Below are positions 24,101 through 28,919 of a DNA stretch of 28,919 nt, piece after piece. Every line of letters starts with the position of its first letter. Position 1 is the first letter of the stretch. The translations under genes were made by a program, and so were the position numbers. A model generated the notes under the pieces. It had not been told where the DNA came from. It worked only from the letters and a program-made list of their open reading frames with translations, and made no database searches. Source of the DNA: JAKVAV01 sp964635965 (GTDB lineage: Bacteria > Bacteroidota > Bacteroidia > Flavobacteriales_D > Cryomorphaceae); contig CAZWQX010000033.1 in NCBI GenBank assembly GCA_964635965.1, positions 1-28,919 of the forward strand, written 5' to 3'.

Positions 24101-25557
24101 TATTCCCAGCTAACAATTGGAGTAGGTGACGAACTTGAGTCTGAAAAAGTTACGTTCAGTGGAGCACAACCATCATCTATATCGACTGCAAAAGCAGCAT
24201 ATGGCACCCAAATGGTGTCTACGAAAATGGATGTTTCATCCTGGCACCCTGCGGCACTGGTAACAATAAGCTGTCCTCCAAATAATTGAGGGCCGTCTCC
24301 GGCATAAGGGTCAATGATCGCTTGACTCACGTGCGTGTAATCTGTCTCTGAAACTCCTTCAATGCTATCGTTACCAAATATCCATAAGTACGATTCTGCT
24401 CCAACGGAAGTGCTGGTATAAGTAGTGGTTAAGGTGGGGTTGCACGAAAAATTTGGAGTCGAAACGAAATCGGCAACAATCTCGTCTATCACAACGGTAA
24501 CTTCATCCGTGCTTTCACATCCCGGAGACGAGGTGGTAATGGCGGCGGTATATGTCCCTGGTGAATCAAAAACATACATTAGCGTATCGTCCGGGTTCGT
24601 CGTGAAATCAGAGTCGCCATTTCCCCATGAGATCGTTGTTGATGCAGGGTCACTTAGGTTTTCAAAAAAGACGGTATCGCAATAAGACGGGCCACCAATC
24701 AATTCCCAATCGGCTTGTGGACTTCCAATAAAAACATTGGTATTTTGTGTTGAGCTGCATCCCGCATCGTCTGTAATTGTAACGGAAATGGGGTAACTCC
24801 CATCCTCATCCCATGTTATGGGATCCGGGTTGGCTCCATCAAAAGGTTCTCCATCCAGGTTCCAATCATATGTCAGACTCCCGGTTTGTGGAGAATTCGA
24901 CGTTCCGTCCACCTGAAAGTCCACAGTCAAAGGGGGTGTGCAAGCAGAAGTGGGATTTGGATTGCTATTCAGTGTCAGATCGGGTGGGATAGAGGCTACG
25001 ATAAGATCGGAAATGCCAAATGCACTTTCACATCCATTATTGTCTTCAACAACCAAGGTTACGTCGTTAACACCGACCAATGTATAGGTATAAGTTGGAT
25101 CAGGATTATTCGTAATGTCCACCCCACCATCGCCAAAGTCCCAGGACCAATTTGTAATCGTTGCACCATCTGCAGGGATTGATGTATCATTAAATGACAC
25201 CACTAAGGGAATACATCCTGAAGTGGACCCGATTGGTTCAAAAGAAGCTTCAGGAGAAGCCAGAACAGTTATGGTCAATGTTTCTGATATCCCTGGATCG
25301 GCAGTGAAGGTTACCGTGTAAACTCCGGGAGTTTGGTATGTATTGGTTGGAGCATCCGTTGTAGCGCTGGTACCATTTCCGAAGGTCCAGAGAATATTCG
25401 TAGCATTCGTAAAGGAGTGCTCAAATTCCACACCGATCAAAGGAGCACATCCCTCAGTAACACTTGCGGAAATTTGAGCATAAGCCTCAATGACGCCCAA
25501 TGGCACTAAAATAGCCATAAGCATCGAGAGTCTTAAGAATCTCTTAAAGGATACCAT
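21154..25557 (-). CDS. Very large secreted multi-PKD protein with a T9SS type B C-terminal domain
   Basis: The ATG at 25557 gives 1467 residues; an in-frame GTG at 25569 is less likely. The signal peptide runs to about residue 27 (IEAYAQ). The body is a tandem array of about fourteen PKD-like modules, counted by the recurring W-x-F/L-G-x-G strand and later G-x-Y-x-V-x-L strand (WSWDFGDGG, WTYDFGDGQ, WEWNFGLGN, WEFGNGVD, IWYLGDGFF). Many modules contain a Cys after the last strand (GC) and another near the start of the next, suggesting disulfides in the extracellular chain. The C-terminus (MPNSFTPNEDGINDKFFP, FNRYGELIWET, GHVTLIR) is the gliding-motility-associated sorting domain. No enzymatic domain is visible, so a surface adhesin or stalk is inferred. 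The gene is divergent from the M43 peptidase with only 43 bases between ATGs. Confidence 0.93.
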   Translation of the reverse strand: MVSFKRFLRLSMLMAILVPLGVIEAYAQISASVTEGCAPLIGVEFEHSFTNATNILWTFGNGTSATTDAPTNTYQTPGVYTVTFTADPGISETLTITVLASPEASFEPIGSTSGCIPLVVSFNDTSIPADGATITNWSWDFGDGGVDITNNPDPTYTYTLVGVNDVTLVVEDNNGCESAFGISDLIVASIPPDLTLNSNPNPTSACTPPLTVDFQVDGTSNSPQTGSLTYDWNLDGEPFDGANPDPITWDEDGSYPISVTITDDAGCSSTQNTNVFIGSPQADWELIGGPSYCDTVFFENLSDPASTTISWGNGDSDFTTNPDDTLMYVFDSPGTYTAAITTSSPGCESTDEVTVVIDEIVADFVSTPNFSCNPTLTTTYTSTSVGAESYLWIFGNDSIEGVSETDYTHVSQAIIDPYAGDGPQLFGGQLIVTSAAGCQDETSIFVDTIWVPYAAFAVDIDDGCAPLNVTFSDSSSSPTPIVSWEYHMGDGTIITVNDTDQVNYTYPTDGDFESFVVITTEEGCTDTSFVIPINVGTQVSPDLDFGPVQVCPGEEVDFSALNIPGIDTDMWTIQSDENTISGCPYDPDFSGGYDSYAGSHDITLLVNYNGCVSSTTYSDAIEVLGPVGHFYSALNCENPYEVEFIGDITGADSWTYDFGDGQSFTSSSEQSTIHTYANTGDYQVVLTSVASTGCAPFQDTITVRIRDVEANLATPDLYCVEDMVGLDASASVDVFESNGDGYAWVFDPGMTPAPQRGDSPFFSFEEFNSGDFDISLIVFDVNGCSDTASTTLSVFGVEPEIGFEVEGFCIPMTVNFADLTETDTTVATWEWNFGLGNVSADSAITFTFGSEFTSPYSINLTVTDVLGCSGETDLILSPDIPNAAFSASDTQLCAGDGVVLSAQNQNYPYYEWEIETGQLSDQASFDGDFPNAGEYDVTLVVQNDAGCYDTLTVVDYISVQSYPNVGFSTNVDGLENLCYPILIEFTDTSNAFVFDYLDWDLGTGAPVVNNPTVGTIYEEPGIYTVSLEVGTTYGCIGNYSQDFIIEGPVADFILSTDEICLYDSVSMEIIDSTDVAYFTWEFGNGVDSSMVNPVTYYYDQIPAGGSTNIQLITWSADSACTATTEYPFQVNLTLAGFDRNNEIAFEDTVHCFGIPDTLTNTSVGGTDYIWYLGDGFFTISEDVVYNYPEGGMYDITLIASNTNTGCTDTISKPLQVYPEMNVSAPNGLACIEDTIFLAAYGGESYVWEPAEFVSDPEAQFPYLVGQQDQELVVFVTDTNNCTEFINLDANYIRPSIQPIWSDTIINFGTVVDFGFDPGPFQNHSWFTPSGLECAQCDQPNFSPNGSEIIGVSVTDELTCFIDTFYFQIEVLDELLFWMPNSFTPNEDGINDKFFPVMERALPEGYLFSIFNRYGELIWETDDINGKWQGNSEGSSYYAEPQLYVWKVRVQDLRSISYEFFGHVTLIR

Positions 25558-25581
25558 TAACCGCCCCACAAGATTTTTTGG

Positions 25582-25589
25582 TTACTTTG
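25582..25589 (+). promoter_or_regulatory. Candidate -7 box (TTACTTTG) for the M43 peptidase gene
   Basis: It matches five of six fixed positions of TAnnTTTG and lies 11 bases before the ATG at 25601. It abuts a minus-strand -7-like box at 25590-25597. Confidence 0.45.
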
Positions 25590-25597
25590 CGAATATA
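25590..25597 (-). promoter_or_regulatory. Candidate -7 box (TATATTCG) for the multi-PKD gene
   Basis: Read on the minus strand it matches five of six fixed positions of TAnnTTTG and lies 32 bases before the ATG at 25557. It is immediately adjacent to the plus-strand box for the divergent peptidase gene. Confidence 0.4.
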
Positions 25598-25600
25598 AGA

Positions 25601-26446
25601 ATGAATGATATGCTTTCGAAATTTAGAAACGTTATCCTTATGTTTCTTTTTGTGTGGGTGACGACAAATCTTCAGGGGCAATGCGCAACACATATTCCAA
25701 ATTCTCATCGACATAATCCTCCTATTTTCCCGGAAGAAGGAAAAAGCTTGATACAGTACGATTTGGATAAAACCTTGTCCGTAGTTGTGTACGTCGTTGC
25801 GGTCAATTTTGAAACGTACGACTGGTCAGCTGCTGATTATCAGCCTGATTGGGACAGTCTTAATGTTTTTTTTGAGCCGATAAATCTTCGATTTGAAATC
25901 TGCGAAGAGGTCCGGATTCCCAATTACAATTATGATGAGTTGGCAAATGTTCCTGATCCTGATGATGTTGAATGGGACGAAGAAGATGAAATGCTTGCGC
26001 AGTATTACACAGAAAATGTAATTAACGTTTACTACGTAACATCTATAATAAATGAGCCTCCGGCAGCAGGGTATGCTTATTTTCCCGGAGGTCCCGATGT
26101 GATCGTTCTCGAAAAAGGGTCAGGACCTCTGGTACTTGCCCATGAAATGGGCCATTTCTTTGGTCTATACCACACCTTTGAGACCGAGTTGGGAACAGAA
26201 TTCGTTAATGGAAGTAATTGTGCCACAACGGGAGATTTGGTTTGTGACACTCCTGCTGACAATAATGGCCCTGTGGATGGGTGTCAATATAACGCCTATA
26301 TCCCTGACGCTAATGGGGATCCCTATATTCCCCATATCAATAACATCATGTCATACTATCCAGCAGATTGCACGATACAGTTTACGAGTGGGCAATACAA
26401 CCGAATGGCTTGGCAGTATTTGACTGAACGCAATTATCTGTGGTAG
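25601..26446 (+). CDS. Secreted M43-type (pappalysin/cytophagalysin) zinc metallopeptidase
   Basis: The start is taken as the ATG at 25601 (281 residues), since it begins a good signal peptide (to about residue 26, LQG) and lies just after the -7 box; the in-frame ATG at 25490 lies inside the opposite gene. The metzincin zinc motif HExxHxxGxxH is intact: H181, E182, H185, G188, H191 (HEMGHFFGLYH). It is followed by a CDTP segment typical of M43 (about 215-218) and a Met-turn at M250 (NNIMSYY). M43 enzymes are extracellular endopeptidases. The length covers little more than the catalytic domain: no PKD module and no T9SS sorting domain follow, unlike many Bacteroidota relatives. It may therefore stay in the periplasm or use another export signal. 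Confidence 0.9.
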   Translation: MNDMLSKFRNVILMFLFVWVTTNLQGQCATHIPNSHRHNPPIFPEEGKSLIQYDLDKTLSVVVYVVAVNFETYDWSAADYQPDWDSLNVFFEPINLRFEICEEVRIPNYNYDELANVPDPDDVEWDEEDEMLAQYYTENVINVYYVTSIINEPPAAGYAYFPGGPDVIVLEKGSGPLVLAHEMGHFFGLYHTFETELGTEFVNGSNCATTGDLVCDTPADNNGPVDGCQYNAYIPDANGDPYIPHINNIMSYYPADCTIQFTSGQYNRMAWQYLTERNYLW

Positions 26447-26480
26447 GTCAAACCTTACAGAAGTTTTCCAAGAAGAATTA

Positions 26481-27869
26481 TTACAGGTGAATTACCTCAT
26501 CATAGGCAGCGGCCGCTGCCTCCATGATGGCTTCACTCATCGTAGGGTGCGGGTGAACCGTTTTGATTATCTCGTGACCTGTGGTCTCGAGTTTGCGAAT
26601 CGAAACCAATTCGGCAACCATCTCTGTTACATTGCTTCCGATCATATGGCCTCCTAACAGTTCTCCGTATTTGGCATCAAAAATCAACTTAACGAATCCA
26701 TCACTGTGCCCGGCAGCTTTTGCTTTTCCTGAAGCAGAGAAAGGAAACTTTCCAACCTTTATGTCATGTCCCGCTTCTTTTGCTGCTGCTTCTGTCATAC
26801 CTACACTGGCTACTTCGGGTAAGCAATAGGTACAGCTTGGGATATTGTCATAATCTATTGGCTCTACATGCTCGCCTTTTATTTTTTCGACACACAATAT
26901 TCCTTCGGCGCTGGCAACGTGAGCGAGTGCAGGACCCGTAACACAATCGCCAATGGCGTAGTATCCGGGAATATTGGTTTTATAAAATTCGTCAACTTGG
27001 ATAAAACCTCTGTCAGCCACAATCCCAACATCTCCTAATCCAATGTTTTCAGTGTTTGGTGTTACCCCTACCGCGCTCAAAACAACATCACAGTCCAATA
27101 CCTCTTCGCCTTTTTTGGTCTTCACTTTAACCTTGCAACCTTTTCCTGAAGTGTCAACTGACTCGACCGCGGCACCCGTCATAATTTTGATGCCATTTTT
27201 CTTGAAAGTTCTGGCAAGTTGCTTTGATACCTCTTCATCTTCGCGAGGAACAACATTGTCCAGGTATTCAACTATTATTACCTCAGTACCAATTGCGTTG
27301 TAGAAATAAGCGAATTCACATCCAATAGCACCACTTCCCATCACCACCATTTTCTTCGGTTGTGATTTCAAAGACATTGCCTTTCGGTACTCAATGACCT
27401 TTTCGCCATCTACCTTTACGTTTGGAAGTTCTTTCGCTCTGGCTCCTGTAGCAATGATAATGTGATCTGCATCGTATGTAGCTGTTTTACCGTCTTTATC
27501 GGTTACGTCCAGCTTCTTCCCCGGCTTCAACTTTCCCTCTCCCATGATGACGTCGATCTTGTTCTTCTTCATCAAGAAAGTGACTCCCTTGCTCATGCCA
27601 TCCGCTACGTCTCGACTTCGTTTGATCATATTGGGAAAGTCGGCCTTTGGCTCACCTATTGAAATTCCATAATCGGCCGCATGATTCATGTATTCAAATA
27701 CACTTGCGCTTTTCAATAGAGCTTTTGTTGGAATACAACCCCAGTTCAAGCAGATTCCTCCCAAGGATTCTCTTTCAACTACCGCCGTCTTAAATCCAAG
27801 TTGGCTAGCGCGAATCGCAGCTACATAACCTCCTGGTCCGCTTCCTAAAACAATTACATCGTATTTCAT
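26481..27869 (-). CDS. lpdA: Dihydrolipoyl dehydrogenase (E3)
   Basis: The ATG at 27869 gives 462 residues; an upstream in-frame TTG at 27902 would extend through the promoter box and is rejected. The N-terminal FAD site is GSGPGG (9-14), followed by the redox disulfide C40-x4-C45 (GGICLNWGCIP). An NAD-binding Rossmann motif (GSGAIGCEFA) lies mid-protein, the second FAD motif is YYAIGDC, and the C-terminal base pair is H441/E446 (HPHPTMSE). It reoxidises dihydrolipoamide in the pyruvate, 2-oxoglutarate and branched-chain dehydrogenase complexes and the glycine cleavage system. No E1/E2 genes are adjacent, so which complex it serves is open. It converges with the M43 gene, with 34 bases between stops. 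Confidence 0.97.
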   Translation of the reverse strand: MKYDVIVLGSGPGGYVAAIRASQLGFKTAVVERESLGGICLNWGCIPTKALLKSASVFEYMNHAADYGISIGEPKADFPNMIKRSRDVADGMSKGVTFLMKKNKIDVIMGEGKLKPGKKLDVTDKDGKTATYDADHIIIATGARAKELPNVKVDGEKVIEYRKAMSLKSQPKKMVVMGSGAIGCEFAYFYNAIGTEVIIVEYLDNVVPREDEEVSKQLARTFKKNGIKIMTGAAVESVDTSGKGCKVKVKTKKGEEVLDCDVVLSAVGVTPNTENIGLGDVGIVADRGFIQVDEFYKTNIPGYYAIGDCVTGPALAHVASAEGILCVEKIKGEHVEPIDYDNIPSCTYCLPEVASVGMTEAAAKEAGHDIKVGKFPFSASGKAKAAGHSDGFVKLIFDAKYGELLGGHMIGSNVTEMVAELVSIRKLETTGHEIIKTVHPHPTMSEAIMEAAAAAYDEVIHL

Positions 27870-27899
27870 GGTGAATTTTTTCTTTAGCTGATCGGACGG

Positions 27900-27907
27900 C
27901 AAAAATA
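27900..27907 (-). promoter_or_regulatory. -7 promoter box TATTTTTG for the dihydrolipoyl dehydrogenase gene
   Basis: Read on the minus strand it is a full match to TAnnTTTG, 30 bases before the ATG at 27869. No -33 TTG is apparent at the standard distance. Its position supports the ATG start over the upstream TTG. Confidence 0.5.
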
Positions 27908-27987
27908 GAAAACTTGTCTTTGTTTATTTACTTTTCATTTTGGGTAAAACCAATTCCATTGGAGGTTAATCTCCGTGTTAACCAACT

Positions 27988-27995
27988 TACATTTG
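27988..27995 (+). promoter_or_regulatory. Candidate -7 box TACATTTG for the M61 peptidase gene
   Basis: It is a full match to TAnnTTTG but lies only four bases before the ATG at 28000, so a start site at the usual distance would fall on or next to the ATG. A TTGG at 27959-27962 is somewhat too far upstream to be a standard -33 element. Confidence 0.4.
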
Positions 27996-27999
27996 GTGA

Positions 28000-28919
28000 A
28001 TGATTGAATACCTTATTGAAACAGCAGGTCAATTACCGAATCATTTCGGTGTAAAAGTGAAGTTTACCGCGGTTTCATCTCAAACAGAATTGACAATTCC
28101 TTTTTGGCGACCAGGCCGCTATGAGTCGGGAAATTTCGCTAAACAATACATTGGATTGATAGCCGAGTCTCAAGGAGAGTCGCTTCGAACTTGGAAAACA
28201 AATCCCAATAAATATGTGATTGAAACTCAAGCAGGGAAAGATATTGTGGTCACCTATAAAGTTTACCATCCTAAGCTCACTGCGGGCGATTCATTTATCG
28301 GCAATGAGTTGGTATTGGCAAATCCGGTGAACTTACTCTTGATAATCGAAGAACAATCGGAACAGGAAATCAGATTAACCATATCTCGGCCTGAAGAGGA
28401 TTGGATGTGCGTATCATCCCTGGAAAAAGGTGAAGCAGGGACTTATCGAGTTTCGAATTTTCAAGAATTACTGGACTCGCCAATTTTGGCCGCCCCGAAT
28501 ATTCATACTTTATCATACACTGAGTCCGGAGTTGACTTCTATATCCACTTGACTGGTGAGTTAAATTTCAATCGGCAAAATCTAATCAATGATTTCAAAT
28601 CGTTTACCAAAAGTCAAATAGCCGCGTTTACCGATTTCCCGGTAAATGAATACCATTTCTTCATCATCTTACTGCCTTACAGAGCTTATCATGGAGTAGA
28701 GCATGAGAAAAGTACGGTAATCATTTTAGGGCCCTCTCAAGAACTGGATAGAGAAGATAGAATGAATGAGTTACTCGGGGTGTCATCGCATGAGTTGTAT
28801 CACACATGGAATGTGAAGCGATTCAGACCTTTAGAAATGAGTCCTTATGATTTTTCAGGTCCTGTCTATTCAAGATTGGGATATATTGTAGAAGGAGTTA
28901 CGACATACATGGGTGATCT
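28000..28919 (+). CDS. M61-family (glycyl aminopeptidase-like) peptidase, N-terminal part, cut by right edge
   Basis: The frame is open from the ATG at 28000 to the right edge, giving 306 complete codons. The N-terminal beta domain has the family's PFWRPGRYE segment (34-42). GVEHEKSTV (232-240) precedes the zinc motif HELYH at 264-268 (SSHELYHTWNVKRFRP), and E299 in VEGVTTYMGD is the likely third ligand. Full-length members are about 600 residues and often end in a PDZ domain, which would lie beyond the window. No signal peptide is seen, so a cytoplasmic aminopeptidase is likely. It diverges from the dihydrolipoyl dehydrogenase gene. Confidence 0.92.
   Translation, partial: MIEYLIETAGQLPNHFGVKVKFTAVSSQTELTIPFWRPGRYESGNFAKQYIGLIAESQGESLRTWKTNPNKYVIETQAGKDIVVTYKVYHPKLTAGDSFIGNELVLANPVNLLLIIEEQSEQEIRLTISRPEEDWMCVSSLEKGEAGTYRVSNFQELLDSPILAAPNIHTLSYTESGVDFYIHLTGELNFNRQNLINDFKSFTKSQIAAFTDFPVNEYHFFIILLPYRAYHGVEHEKSTVIILGPSQELDREDRMNELLGVSSHELYHTWNVKRFRPLEMSPYDFSGPVYSRLGYIVEGVTTYMGD

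Noticed and set aside
25490..25600. N-terminal extension of the M43 peptidase to the ATG at 25490
   Set aside because: It lies inside the oppositely oriented PKD gene's signal-peptide region and would bury the signal peptide.

Overview
The window looks like a chromosomal segment of a Bacteroidota bacterium, most likely an aerobic or microaerobic member of the Flavobacteriia. The support is a fused ccoNO gene, two large secreted proteins ending in the gliding-motility/type IX secretion (T9SS type B) C-terminal domain, secreted M16/M43/M61 peptidases, and several candidate TAnnTTTG -7 promoter boxes. The genus cannot be named from the sequence alone. I see no rRNA, tRNA, CRISPR array, insertion sequence or prophage.

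Layout: (1) 1-1632, minus strand: an MscS-type channel cut by the left edge, and an MFS transporter. (2) 1788-4568: two secreted M16 peptidase genes, one with an intact zinc site and one without, closed by a clear intrinsic terminator. (3) 4735-16415: a microaerobic respiration cluster on the plus strand: Crp/Fnr regulator, Usp-like protein, ccoI, ccoS, ccoNO fusion, ccoQ, ccoP, ccoG, ccoH, a TauE/SafE-DsbD-like membrane protein and hemN. From the Usp-like gene onward, all junctions except ccoI-ccoS overlap or lie within about ten bases. ccoS (8811-8981) and the true ccoP start (11327) need manual calling. (4) 16487-20374: a 1295-residue T9SS cargo protein with a predicted beta-propeller and PKD domains. 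(5) 20643-21014: a small GIY-YIG-fold-like protein lacking the usual catalytic residues. (6) 21154-25557, minus strand: a 1467-residue protein with about fourteen PKD-like modules and a T9SS C-terminal domain, divergent from an M43 metallopeptidase (25601-26446). (7) 26481-27869, minus strand: dihydrolipoyl dehydrogenase. (8) 28000 to the right edge: an M61 aminopeptidase, 3' truncated.

How it works together: cbb3 oxidase is a high-affinity terminal oxidase needing copper (ccoI, possibly the SafE-like protein), assembly factors (ccoS, ccoG, ccoH) and haem. HemN is the oxygen-independent haem-synthesis enzyme. A Crp/Fnr regulator heads the cluster. The most striking signal is non-coding: two pairs of Crp/Fnr-type dyads (TGA-N6-TCA), each with centres exactly 22 bp apart, lie upstream of the two transcription-unit candidates, Usp-like/ccoI and ccoS-ccoNO onward. 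At the second locus the downstream dyad sits about 41.5 bp before the start predicted from a nearby -7-like box. This suggests one regulator activating both units through a fixed tandem-site architecture.
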